Source: Rhodococcus sp. P1Y
GTDB taxonomy: Bacteria; Actinomycetota; Actinomycetes; Mycobacteriales; Mycobacteriaceae
NCBI RefSeq assembly: GCF_003641205.1
Contig: NZ_CP032762.1
Coordinates: 1,922,001-1,986,000 of the forward strand
DNA length: 64,000 nt
Direction: 5' to 3'
Position numbers and translations under genes: made by a program. The first letter of the stretch is position 1, and every line of letters begins with the position of its first letter. A model generated the notes under the pieces. It was not told the origin of the DNA. It was given only the letters and a program-made list of their open reading frames with translations, and did no database searches. Shown here piece by piece: positions 45,642-53,683 of the stretch.

Positions 45642-45949
45642 AGCAGTGACGTATGCAGGCCAGCGCGGTCCGGACCAGCCGTCGGTGAACTCGGTGGTGT
45701 CGAGTCGCGTGGTGACCTCGATCGGGGTGGCGGCGCCGGTGAAGTGCGGTGCGCCGGAGTTGTCGATTCCGAGGCGGCCCTGCAGGGTCGGGTGATGTCC
45801 GAGGACCTGGGTGAGGATTCGTTGGAGGGTGTCGGTGGTGAGGTCGGGTGGGGTGGTGAAGACGAAGGATTGGGTGAAGTGGTCGAAGCCGGGTCGGTCT
45901 ATGTAGCGGGCGGCGATCGGCAGTAGTGGTGAGGTGGTGACCGCGATCG

Positions 45950-46190
45950 GGCGGGTGTGGTGGTGGTGTGGAATTGGATGGGCGGTGGTGGAATGCGGCG
46001 GTGGATGGATGATGGGCGGTGGACTGGATCGAGCCGAAAATCGTGGAAAGAAATCGGTGGTGGGTGGTGCAGGATGTCGGTGAACACGGTGGAGTGGTGG
46101 AGTGGAAGCAGTGGTGGGAAGTGGGAGGCGGTCGAGTTTGCCGTTGGTGTGACGGGAATGGTGTCGATGGGATGGAAATCCGGTCGGTGA
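45950..46190. other. Low-complexity break at the end of A1/PCP1
   Basis: About 240 bases rich in TGG, GGTGG and TGGA on the plus strand replace the A-domain tail and the first carrier protein. Short pieces of the matching copy at 38.8-39.2 kb can still be recognised (for example GTGCAGGATGTCGG), with segments missing and frames shifted. This looks like a mis-built consensus rather than functional DNA. Confidence 0.6.
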
Positions 46191-46203
46191 GGAACGCAGT
46201 TCC

Positions 46204-48867
46204 TCACCGGTGACCCGTGCCGGTGTGGTAGGCGGCGAGATAGGTACCGGTGCCGTTCGGGTGGTCGACGGCGGTGACGATGGCGGTCGATACGGCGGGG
46301 TGGTGTTCGAGGACGGTGCGGATGTCGTCGAGTTCGATGCGGAACCCGCGGATTTTGACCTGATCGTCCGAACGCCCGAGGTAGTCGAGGTGCCCGTCGG
46401 TGTTCCAGCGGACGAGATCGCCGGTGCGGTAGAGGCGTTGACCCGAATCGGTGGTGGGGTCGGCGATGAAGCGGGTGGCGGTGAGGTCGGGGCGGGCGAG
46501 GTAGCCGTCGGCGAGTTGGATGCCGCCGAGGTAGAGCTCCCCTGTCACACCGACTGGTACGGGGCGTAGCCAGGTGTCGAGTACCCGGGTGACGGTGTTG
46601 GCGACGGGCACCCCGATGGGGACGGTCACCGCACCGTCGAGGGCGTGCGCGTGGACGGGTTCGGCGGTGACGTCGACGGCGGCTTCGGTGGGGCCGTAGA
46701 GGTTGTGCAACTCCGCTTCGGCAAACAACCGGTCTGCGGCGGCGGCGTTCGGGGCGGGGAGGGCTTCGCCGGAGAACACCCGCCGCACCGAGGTCAGTCG
46801 ATGCGGGTCGGGGGCCGAGGTGAGGAATGCGGCGAGCATGGCGGGGACGAAGTGCAGGACGGTGATTCGGTGGCGGTCGATGATGTCGGCGAGGTAGTCG
46901 GGGTCTTTGTGGCCGCCGTCTTTCGCGACGACGAGGGTGGCGCCGACGACGGCGGGGAGGAAGAATTCCCAGACGGAGACGTCGAACACCGACGGGGTTT
47001 TCTGCAGGATCCGATCGCCGGCGCCGATCCGGTAGTCGGTGGCCATCCACGACAGGCGGTTGACGATCGCCCGATGCGAGATCGCGACACCTTTGGGCCG
47101 TCCGGTGGTACCGGAGGTGAAGATGACGTAGGCGGTGTCGGCGGGGGTCAGGGCCCGGGCCAGGACCGGTGCTGCACTCTTACCCTGTGTGAGGCGTGCC
47201 GCAACCGTGGGGTCGTCGAGGAACTCGAGGGTGACCACCAGGGCCGGGGCCGCGTCGTCGAGGATGTGGGTGATGCGTTCGGCCGGATACTCGGGGTCGA
47301 TCGGGACGTAGGCGGCGCCGACACGGATCACCGCGAACAGCGCGGTGACCAAGTCGACACTGCGGGGGAGTTGGACTGCGACACGGTCGCCGACCTGCAC
47401 ACCGTGTTCGATCAGGACATGTGCCAACGCGTTGACCCGGGCATCGAAGTCGGCGTACGACCACTTGACACCACCGTCGTCGATGATCGCGACCGCACCC
47501 ACAGACCCGGCCACCCGGCGTTGAATCAACGCATCCAACGTCGAATCAGCCACCGACACAACCGGACCGGACGAAAACGCGACATCAGCGTCGACCACCC
47601 TCAGCGACGCGATCCGAGCCTCTGGATCGGCAGCGAGCCGACCCAGGAACTGCACGAATCCATTCGCTGTGTCGATCACTCCGGAAGCGGCCATCGCAGG
47701 ATCGCTGGTGGCCACATCCAGGAGGAAGCCGTGGATCGAATCGCGATACGCCATGAGGTCGAGGAACCCGACCGGTCCGCTGGCGATCGTCTCTTGGCGT
47801 CCGCGGATCGGACCGAACGATTGGTTGTAGTCGAACGCCTTGATGTTCAACTGTGGGATCGCTTGGTAGTCGTCGGGCCCGTTCGGCCACATGCGCGCCA
47901 GTTTCTCCCCGGCCACGGTGTGACGCGCAGCGGTTCGGACTTCACTGCTCACCTGCTGCAAGAGTTCGCGCACGGTTGCCGACGGGCTTGGACGGAAGAC
48001 CACCGGGGCTGCTCCGACGAGCATGGCCGGAGTCGTCAGAGCGGGCCGCCCGGACCGGTTCATCTGCGGCAATCGCACGGCGAACGCATCTCGGCCGACG
48101 AGGGCTGCGGTGTAGAGGCCCCAGCCCAGGGCGACTACATCGGACCACGTCACGCGGGCGGTACGAGCCAACTGGTCGATCGACTCGGCCACGGTGGCCG
48201 AGATCGTGACGTGCGTTCGAGCGTCGGTGAGGAAGAACTGTCGGGACGCGTCGAAGGTGATCGGAGTGATGTCGTCGACGGCTTCGAATCGTTGCAACCA
48301 GTGGTCGTCGACGTTCGCGGCGCCCGCTTCTGCGAGCTCGGAGTACGCCCCGAACCATCGCGGCGGGATCTCCTCGTTGTCGACGAGCGCGGTGTATACC
48401 TCGCCGACGCGGCGGGTCACCAATCCGAGGCCGTAGGCGTCCAGGAACAGGTGATGGGTGGCGAACTCCCACGCCCAGCCTTCGGCTCGGCGGTGGATGA
48501 CCGACATCGATTCGAACCGGTCGTCGCCTGCGCCGAATTCGTGGCACCTCGTCCACGCTTCGGCCCGGATCCGGTTATCCGGTTGGGCGACCTCGACCAC
48601 AGTCGTCGTGCCGACTGCCCCGCTCGTCCGGCGCAACACCGGTAGTCCGTCGGCATCCTCGACGGGGCGAAGGCCGAGGACGTCTGCTTCGGATATCGCG
48701 ACGTCGATCGCACGCTCCAAGAGCGGGGTGTCGATCTCGCCGTCCAGCCAGATCAGTTGCGAGATTCGAAAGGCGTCGGCACCCGGTGTGACCTGCTCTG
48801 CAGTCCAAACGCCCAACTGCGCGGACGTCAGCGGAAGACGAACCTCGATCACACCGAACTCCTTCAC
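46204..48867 (-). CDS. NRPS1 N-terminal fragment: EntF-like C domain and serine A domain
   Basis: These are the first 887 residues of NRPS1, starting at an ATG 65 bases from the ATPase gene and next to an iron box. The C domain (1 to about 430) starts 'LPLTSAQLGVWTAEQ', has the catalytic 'HHLFLDAYG' at residues 138-146, and contains 'LNIKAFDYNQ' as in EntF, where the C domain accepts an aryl-acyl starter. The A domain (about 440-887) has 'YVIFTSGTTGRPKG', 'FDVSVWEFF', 'VLHFVPAML', 'VFSGEAL' and 'NLYGPTEAAVD', giving a serine code DVWH(V/F)SLVDK. The reading frame is lost soon after 'GRSDDQVKIRGFRIEL', in a low-complexity stretch. Confidence 0.9.
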   Translation of the reverse strand: MKEFGVIEVRLPLTSAQLGVWTAEQVTPGADAFRISQLIWLDGEIDTPLLERAIDVAISEADVLGLRPVEDADGLPVLRRTSGAVGTTTVVEVAQPDNRIRAEAWTRCHEFGAGDDRFESMSVIHRRAEGWAWEFATHHLFLDAYGLGLVTRRVGEVYTALVDNEEIPPRWFGAYSELAEAGAANVDDHWLQRFEAVDDITPITFDASRQFFLTDARTHVTISATVAESIDQLARTARVTWSDVVALGWGLYTAALVGRDAFAVRLPQMNRSGRPALTTPAMLVGAAPVVFRPSPSATVRELLQQVSSEVRTAARHTVAGEKLARMWPNGPDDYQAIPQLNIKAFDYNQSFGPIRGRQETIASGPVGFLDLMAYRDSIHGFLLDVATSDPAMAASGVIDTANGFVQFLGRLAADPEARIASLRVVDADVAFSSGPVVSVADSTLDALIQRRVAGSVGAVAIIDDGGVKWSYADFDARVNALAHVLIEHGVQVGDRVAVQLPRSVDLVTALFAVIRVGAAYVPIDPEYPAERITHILDDAAPALVVTLEFLDDPTVAARLTQGKSAAPVLARALTPADTAYVIFTSGTTGRPKGVAISHRAIVNRLSWMATDYRIGAGDRILQKTPSVFDVSVWEFFLPAVVGATLVVAKDGGHKDPDYLADIIDRHRITVLHFVPAMLAAFLTSAPDPHRLTSVRRVFSGEALPAPNAAAADRLFAEAELHNLYGPTEAAVDVTAEPVHAHALDGAVTVPIGVPVANTVTRVLDTWLRPVPVGVTGELYLGGIQLADGYLARPDLTATRFIADPTTDSGQRLYRTGDLVRWNTDGHLDYLGRSDDQVKIRGFRIELDDIRTVLEHHPAVSTAIVTAVDHPNGTGTYLAAYHTGTGHR

Positions 48868-48873
48868 TAGGGA

Positions 48874-48892
48874 AATGCTTAGCCTAACCTAA
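48874..48892 (-). promoter_or_regulatory. IdeR/DtxR iron box before NRPS1
   Basis: Read on the minus strand, TTAGGTTAGGCTAAGCATT matches about 15 of 19 consensus positions, with the left half perfect. It ends seven bases before the NRPS1 ATG, so an iron-loaded repressor would block transcription directly. A perfect 12-base palindrome AACACTAGTGTT (48891-48902) partly overlaps it. Confidence 0.78.
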
Positions 48893-48932
48893 CACTAGTG
48901 TTGGAGCCGTTGTGAGGAGGAGTTGCGGGCTG

Positions 48933-49793
48933 CTACTTCGCCGTTTGCGGGATGCGCTGTCGGCCTAGCGGTGTGACCGCCGGAGTGCCTGTGATCGGGT
49001 CGGGCTGGACGACGCACTCGAGTCCGAAGACCTCGTGCACGAGTTCGGCGGTAACGATTTCCGACGGCGCGCCTTCGGCAACGATGGCGCCGTCCTTCAT
49101 AGCGATGAGGTGGGTTCCGTACCGGGCCGCGTGGTTGAGGTCGTGCAGTACCGCGACGAGTGTCCGGCCGAGGTGATTCAGGTCCGTGAACAGCTCGAGG
49201 AGTTCGATCTGGTGGGAAATGTCGAGGAAGGTGGTCGGCTCGTCGAGCAGCATGATCTCGGTCTCTTGCGCCAAAGCCATTGCCACCCAAACGCGTTGGC
49301 GCTGTCCGCCCGACAGTTCGTCGACCGGTCGTCCGGACAGTTCGGTGACGCCCGTTGCGTCCATTGCCGTCAGCACCGCCGACTCGTCGGATGCGGTCCA
49401 CTGCCGAATGAGCTTCTGATGCGGGAACCGGCCGCGGGCGACCAAGTCGGCGACGGTGATTCCGTCCGGCGCGATGGCGCTTTGCGGCAACAGGCCGATA
49501 CGGCGGGCGACCTCCTTGGTCTGGTAGGTACGAATGTCCATCCCGTCGAGAATCACCTGCCCGGCGTTCGGCTTGATGAGCCGAGACAGTGCGCGTAGCA
49601 GCGTCGACTTGCCGCAGGCGTTCGGTCCGACGATGACGGTGAACGACTGGTCGGGAATCGACACGCTGAGTTGCTCGGAGATAACTCGTCGGTCGTAACC
49701 GATCGTGGCGGAATCGACGCTGAGTCGGTCAGTGGAAACCGGTGTGGAGGCGAGGCCAGACGAGGTGGAGCGACCGTCTTGGTGGATGGTCAT
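48933..49793 (-). CDS. Siderophore ABC transporter ATPase (second set)
   Basis: This 286-residue FepC-like ATPase has Walker A 'GPNACGKSTLLRAL', 'RIGLLPQSAIAPDG', signature 'LSGGQRQRVWVAM', Walker B 'IMLLDEPTTFLD' and H-loop 'VLHDLNHAARYG'. It most likely works with the permeases at 51.4-53.6 kb, which lack an ATPase of their own on the plus strand. It is divergent from the MbtH operon; an iron box lies between them. The start is the ATG of 'MTIHQDGRSTSSG'. It ends about 65 bases before NRPS1 on the same strand. Confidence 0.94.
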   Translation of the reverse strand: MTIHQDGRSTSSGLASTPVSTDRLSVDSATIGYDRRVISEQLSVSIPDQSFTVIVGPNACGKSTLLRALSRLIKPNAGQVILDGMDIRTYQTKEVARRIGLLPQSAIAPDGITVADLVARGRFPHQKLIRQWTASDESAVLTAMDATGVTELSGRPVDELSGGQRQRVWVAMALAQETEIMLLDEPTTFLDISHQIELLELFTDLNHLGRTLVAVLHDLNHAARYGTHLIAMKDGAIVAEGAPSEIVTAELVHEVFGLECVVQPDPITGTPAVTPLGRQRIPQTAK

Positions 49794-49881
49794 TTTCGGC
49801 AATCGTCTGATCCTTCTATCTGAGCCCGGTGGCCTCACGCTCGAATCCGGCAATCGCGGGACCCAGGCGAGCGTGCGGTGC

Positions 49882-49900
49882 TGAAGATAGCCTAGCCTTA
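49882..49900. promoter_or_regulatory. Candidate IdeR/DtxR iron box between the ATPase and mbtH
   Basis: TGAAGATAGCCTAGCCTTA (reverse: TAAGGCTAGGCTATCTTCA) matches about 14 of 19 IdeR positions with an intact TAGGCTA core. It lies in the divergent gap, placed to control the ATPase to the left and the mbtH-lipoprotein-permease operon to the right. Confidence 0.55.
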
Positions 49901-50012
49901 ACTCGCTTTCGTTGCTACTCTCCTCTGCGATATGTCCGCTGCGCGAGCAACCTGTCGGTCAATCCGTATCGCTGTACCGAGTAGCTGCAGGCGACCAACC
50001 GAAGGAGAAGAG

Positions 50013-50270
50013 TTGGCGAACAACCCGTTCGACGACGACGAGGGCCGCTTCTTCGCGCTCGTCAACCATGAAGAGCAGTACTCGCTGTGGCCTACCTTCA
50101 AGCCGGTCCCAGGTGGATGGGCGATCGTTTTCGGAGCCCCCGACGGTGCGTCGCGCGCGGCAGTGCTCGAGTGGATCGAACAGCAGTGGACCGACCTGCG
50201 TCCCAAGTCGCTCCGAGACGTGATTGCGCAGCGAAAGTCCTTCGAGGTCACCGTTTCCGCGAACATCTGA
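50013..50270 (+). CDS. MbtH-like protein
   Basis: This 85-residue protein carries the MbtH signature: '[20 protein letters not shown]' then '[13 protein letters not shown]' and '[11 protein letters not shown]'. MbtH proteins bind and activate NRPS adenylation domains. The start is a TTG placed seven bases after GGAG, because translation from it gives the usual 'MANNPFDD' beginning; no ATG fits. It is the first gene of the operon with the lipoprotein and probably serves the NRPSs in this window. Confidence 0.94.
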   Translation: MANNPFDDDEGRFFALVNHEEQYSLWPTFKPVPGGWAIVFGAPDGASRAAVLEWIEQQWTDLRPKSLRDVIAQRKSFEVTVSANI

Positions 50271-50308
50271 CCGACCCCCGAACTTTGGAAGTAACGAGAG
50301 GATCATCA

Positions 50309-51364
50309 ATGAAACCGCTTTCCGCGCGAAGTCGCGCGACAGCACTCCTTGCCGGCGTGGTCAGTGCCGGCTTGGTGCTCGCGGGCTGCGCGAGCAACTC
50401 GTCCGACGGTGCCACCAACGGTGCGCCGAGCGACAGTGCGTCGAGCAACGGTGCGTTCCCGGTGACGATCGACGCCGCCTACGGTGACGTCACCGTTGAG
50501 AAGAAGCCCGAGCGAATCGTCGCTGTAGGAACGGACTGGATCGGGTTGTTGGACATCCTCGGCGAGAAGCCCGTCGCGGTTTCGGGGGAAGAGTCCGACC
50601 TCGACGACTACCCGTGGTTGCAGGGCCGCTACGACGGTGACTTCAACGCAGACCTCTTCACTGCGGACTACACGGACTCGCCTGAGGCGATCGCAGCGCT
50701 GCAGCCAGACCTGATTCTGACGAGTGTCTGGAGCGTCGACGAGCAGCTCTACGAGCGACTTTCTTCCATCGCGCCAACCTATGTCGGTCTGGAGACGACG
50801 GACGAAGGCGGCGATACCAGCTGGCAGGACAATCTGACGTCGCTTGCGGCGCTCACCGGGCATGACGAGAAGATCGTCGAGGAGACCGAAGCCAAGTACG
50901 ACGCCGCGTTGTCGGATGCCGCCGCGAAACTGCCTGGCCTGCAAGGCAAAACATTTCAGCTGGGTGTGCTCGATGGCGAGGATCAGCAGCTTCAGCTCAC
51001 CGAATATGCGAACGAACCCATCGAGGCCTTGGGCTTGACGCCCGGAGACGGACAGCCGACAGGCGGGGCGGACAGTATCGGGGCGAACGCGCCCAAGTAC
51101 TCGATGGAAAATATCGACAAGTTCTCCGCTGACGTCGTTTTCATCGTCACCCACGAGTCTGCCGACCCGGAAAACAAGTTCAGGACGGCGTTCGAGGCCG
51201 ATCCCCGCGTTCCCGAGCTCCTCGCCGCGAAGAACGGGACGCTCGTCTACCTCTACGGACCGCAGTGGCTGGCGGTGAATCCGCCGACTCCATCGAGCGT
51301 GCAGTGGTGGCTCGACGAGGTTGTTCCGCAGTTGGAGGCATCGGCGCTCAACACGGGCGCCTAG
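50309..51364 (+). CDS. Ferric-siderophore-binding lipoprotein (second set)
   Basis: This 351-residue binding protein has a signal peptide ending at lipobox 'VLAGC', then a Ser/Asn-rich linker and a class III binding fold: 'KPERIVAVGTDWIGLLDILG', 'ALQPDLILTSVWSVDEQLYE' and 'VVFIVTHESADP'. It is only distantly similar to the lipoprotein at 21.2 kb, which suggests a different siderophore or a wider range. The ATG is preceded by GAGAGGA. It is followed by a strong hairpin before the permease genes. Confidence 0.92.
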   Translation: MKPLSARSRATALLAGVVSAGLVLAGCASNSSDGATNGAPSDSASSNGAFPVTIDAAYGDVTVEKKPERIVAVGTDWIGLLDILGEKPVAVSGEESDLDDYPWLQGRYDGDFNADLFTADYTDSPEAIAALQPDLILTSVWSVDEQLYERLSSIAPTYVGLETTDEGGDTSWQDNLTSLAALTGHDEKIVEETEAKYDAALSDAAAKLPGLQGKTFQLGVLDGEDQQLQLTEYANEPIEALGLTPGDGQPTGGADSIGANAPKYSMENIDKFSADVVFIVTHESADPENKFRTAFEADPRVPELLAAKNGTLVYLYGPQWLAVNPPTPSSVQWWLDEVVPQLEASALNTGA

Positions 51365-51379
51365 GACAGAGCCATCTTT

Positions 51380-51416
51380 CATCCAGCCGCCTCGTAGCGA
51401 ACGAGGCGGCTGGATG
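51380..51416 (+). terminator. Intra-operon hairpin between lipoprotein and permease genes
   Basis: Perfect 15-base arms CATCCAGCCGCCTCG (51380-51394) and CGAGGCGGCTGGATG (51402-51416) flank a 7-base loop, with no T-run after it. This form usually weakens read-through or stabilises the upstream mRNA, so more binding protein than permease would be made. Confidence 0.8.
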
Positions 51417-51443
51417 TGCGTCCACCGTCATGAGAGAAGCCGA

Positions 51444-52514
51444 GTGACAACACGAACTGGACATAATCCTCCGCCCGCGCAAACGCCGGAGGGGGTTCGC
51501 CGCGCAACTGCGTCGACGAGCCTCGGACGTCGCGCACTGGGATTGATCGTCGCGATCGCTTCGCTGGCCGTCTTGGTGCTCCTGAGCATCGCCGTCGGAT
51601 CGAAGGACATCCCGCTGTCGGTCGTGTTCGACGCACTGCTGCACAACACGGGCAAGGGTGACGCGTTCGTCGTGTGGGACATGCGTATTCCTCGGACGGC
51701 AGTGGGTCTCGCCGTCGGCCTCGCACTCGGGGTGTCCGGCGCGCTCATCCAGGCGTTGACCCGCAATCCGCTCGCCGATCCCGGCATTCTCGGGGTCAAC
51801 GCCGGCGCCGAATTCTTCGTCGTGGTCGGTATTGCGGCGTTCGGGGTAACCACCGTCAGCGGGTACGTGTGGTTCGCATTTCTCGGCGCACTGGTCGTCA
51901 CCGTCGTCGTCTACGTGATCGGATCGATGGGGCGCGGCGGTGCCGACCCCGTCCAACTGACGCTGGCGGGTGTCGCATTCGGAGCGGTCCTGTCCGGCAT
52001 TGTGACCGGTTGGGTTCTGACCGATCCGAAGACGTTCGACCAGATGCGTGGCTGGTACGCAGGCAGTCTCGTCGATCGTGGTTGGGACGTTCTGCTGCCG
52101 GTGCTCCCGTTCCTGATCATCGGAGTGGTGCTGGCCGCGATCGCGGCCAGTTCACTGAACACCATCGCACTGGGGGACGATCTGGCCAGCGCGCTCGGCG
52201 CGAACGTCGTTCGCACGCGGGTGATCGTGATCATCGCGGTGACGCTACTGGCCGGTGGCGCGACGGCGATCGCCGGTCCGATCGGTTTCGTCGGCCTGAT
52301 GGTGCCGCACGTCGCGCGCTGGATTGTGGGCCCGGATCAGCGCTGGATCATCGGATACACGCTCGTCCTAGCCCCATCGCTCGTGCTCGCCGCAGACCTC
52401 GTCGGACGCGTCGTCATCCGGCCGGGCGAGTTCCCGGCCGGCATCGTGACCGCGTTCGTCGGCGCCCCGGTGCTCATCTATCTGGTCCGCCGAGCAAAGG
52501 TGAGTGGCCTGTGA
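51444..52514 (+). CDS. FecCD-type siderophore permease subunit (second set, first)
   Basis: This 356-residue permease shows 'GVSGALIQALTRNPLADPGI', 'GDDLASALGANVVRTR' and 'PIGFVGLMVPHVARWIVGPD', the latter being the ATPase-contact loop. It has about ten membrane helices. The start is the GTG of 'VTTRTGHNPPPAQ'. It is the paralogue of the permease at 24.1 kb and ends with the same 'KVSGL'. It overlaps the next gene at CTGTGA. Confidence 0.94.
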   Translation: MTTRTGHNPPPAQTPEGVRRATASTSLGRRALGLIVAIASLAVLVLLSIAVGSKDIPLSVVFDALLHNTGKGDAFVVWDMRIPRTAVGLAVGLALGVSGALIQALTRNPLADPGILGVNAGAEFFVVVGIAAFGVTTVSGYVWFAFLGALVVTVVVYVIGSMGRGGADPVQLTLAGVAFGAVLSGIVTGWVLTDPKTFDQMRGWYAGSLVDRGWDVLLPVLPFLIIGVVLAAIAASSLNTIALGDDLASALGANVVRTRVIVIIAVTLLAGGATAIAGPIGFVGLMVPHVARWIVGPDQRWIIGYTLVLAPSLVLAADLVGRVVIRPGEFPAGIVTAFVGAPVLIYLVRRAKVSGL

Positions 52515-53590
52515 ATTCGGTTTCTCTCGCGACTGCTACCGAGCGGCGGGTGGATTTCGGACACCGCACGCTCGTGGTTCGCAAGGGTGGTTACGCCGCA
52601 CGCTGGCACGGCCGAAGTACCGTGGTGTGCGCCCTTCTGGCGGTGGCGACCCTCGTGGTGACGGTGTGGGCACTGACCCTCGGCGACTATCCGCTGAGCC
52701 TTGACCAGGTGTGGGCGGCACTTACCGGTGATCCGGACGCCGTTTTCGCTCGCACTGTCGTCGTCGAATGGCGGGCACCGCGGGCAGTCGCAGCGGTCGT
52801 TTTCGGTGCCGCGCTGGGGGTGTCCGGCGCGGCCTTCCAGTCGCTGATCCGCAATCCGCTGGCGTCACCGGACATCATCGGGTTCACCGCAGGGTCCTAC
52901 TCCGGCGCCTTGATCGTGATCATCTTGATCCAGGGTTCCTATCTGCAGTTGGCCGCAGGGGCGCTGGTCGGCGGTATCGCTACGGCGGCCGTCGTCTACC
53001 TCCTCGCGTGGCGTGGCGGGGTGCAGGGATTTCGCCTGATCATCGTCGGAATCGCAATTTCCGCGATGTTGACCTCGCTGAACACCTGGTTGATGCTCAG
53101 CGCAAAGCTCAAGGTCGCTCTGAGTGCCGCAGCGTGGGGTGCCGGATCGCTCACCGGTACCAGCTGGGATCAAGTGCTCTGGGGCACTGGAGTCATCCTC
53201 CTACTGTTCGGCATCATGGCCGTGTTTTCGCCCGCCCTCAAACAGCTCGAACTCGGCGACGACGCCGCGAAGGCCACGGGTGCGCGTGTGGAACGTGTCC
53301 GCCTCGTCGTGCTCGTGATCGGTGTCGCGCTCACCGCGACCGTGACGGCGGCGGCAGGCCCGATCGTGTTCGTCGCGCTCGCGGCCCCGCAGATCGCCCG
53401 TCGCCTAACTCGCAGCCCAGGCATGACCCTCGCGCCTGCGGCGTTCACGGGAGCGTTCTTGCTGGCCGGGGCCGACGTCACGGCGCAGCACCTACTCCCG
53501 GTCGCGTTGCCGGTCGGTGTGGTGACCGTGGTTGCGGGAGGCGGATATCTCGTGTGGTTGCTCATCCGAGAGGTCCGTCGTCGACGCTGA
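52511..53590 (+). CDS. FecCD-type siderophore permease subunit (second set, second)
   Basis: This 359-residue permease is the partner of the preceding one and the paralogue of the gene at 25.2 kb. It shows 'GVSGAAFQSLIRNPLASPDI', 'GGVQGFRLIIVGIAISAML', 'GDDAAKATGARVERVR' and 'PIVFVALAAPQIARRLTR'. The GTG start overlaps the upstream stop by four bases, which is the ancestral arrangement lacking the repeat found in the first cluster. An inverted repeat TCCCCGG/CCGGGGA (53599-53605, 53624-53630) follows the gene. Confidence 0.94.
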   Translation: MNSVSLATATERRVDFGHRTLVVRKGGYAARWHGRSTVVCALLAVATLVVTVWALTLGDYPLSLDQVWAALTGDPDAVFARTVVVEWRAPRAVAAVVFGAALGVSGAAFQSLIRNPLASPDIIGFTAGSYSGALIVIILIQGSYLQLAAGALVGGIATAAVVYLLAWRGGVQGFRLIIVGIAISAMLTSLNTWLMLSAKLKVALSAAAWGAGSLTGTSWDQVLWGTGVILLLFGIMAVFSPALKQLELGDDAAKATGARVERVRLVVLVIGVALTATVTAAAGPIVFVALAAPQIARRLTRSPGMTLAPAAFTGAFLLAGADVTAQHLLPVALPVGVVTVVAGGGYLVWLLIREVRRRR

Positions 53591-53683
53591 GATCGCTGTC
53601 CCCGGAGGTATCGACGTGTGTCACCGGGGAGTGAACGGCTGTCAGCTTGACATCACCAACGGCCGGCACACAGTATTAAAGCA

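Larger units (their letters stand above)
34000..48000. repeat. Direct tandem duplication of a two-module NRPS unit (about 7 kb)
   Basis: The unit A(Ser)-PCP-E-C-A-PCP-C occurs twice in tandem. Matching landmarks are 6.99-7.41 kb apart: the E/C junction at 37.32 and 44.46 kb, the serine A domain at 39.57 and 46.56 kb, the C-domain start at 34.43 and 41.61 kb, and the second A domain at 35.67 and 43.08 kb. The second A domain occurs a third time at 32.87 kb. Offsets vary because of the low-complexity breaks. End coordinates are approximate. Confidence 0.8.
30463..48867 (-). pseudogene. NRPS1 locus: five-module siderophore synthetase, interrupted in this sequence
   Basis: Taken as one gene, the minus strand from 48867 down to 30463 encodes C-A(Ser)-PCP-E, C-A-PCP, C-A(Ser)-PCP-E, C-A-PCP, C-A-PCP and a degenerate C/E-like end. 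Frame changes occur in or near each low-complexity segment (about 33.8, 34.6, 35.5, 36.4, 39.76, 41.0-41.3, 42.1-42.9, 43.2-43.9 and 46.0-46.2 kb), so no single frame spans it. The modules are nearly identical copies, so a misassembled or poorly polished repeat is the likeliest cause; the real protein would be about 6,000 residues or more. It makes the peptide backbone of a siderophore in the cytoplasm. The fragments that read cleanly are listed separately. Confidence 0.8.

Noticed and set aside
46645..48645. A long open frame of 666 codons on the plus strand opposite NRPS1
   Set aside because: It is the antisense of well-recognised C and A domains; its translation has no family motif and only reflects high-GC third positions.
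53599..53630. TCCCCGG/CCGGGGA inverted repeat after the last permease as a firm terminator
   Set aside because: Seven-base arms with an 18-base loop and no T-run; too weak to list as a feature of its own.
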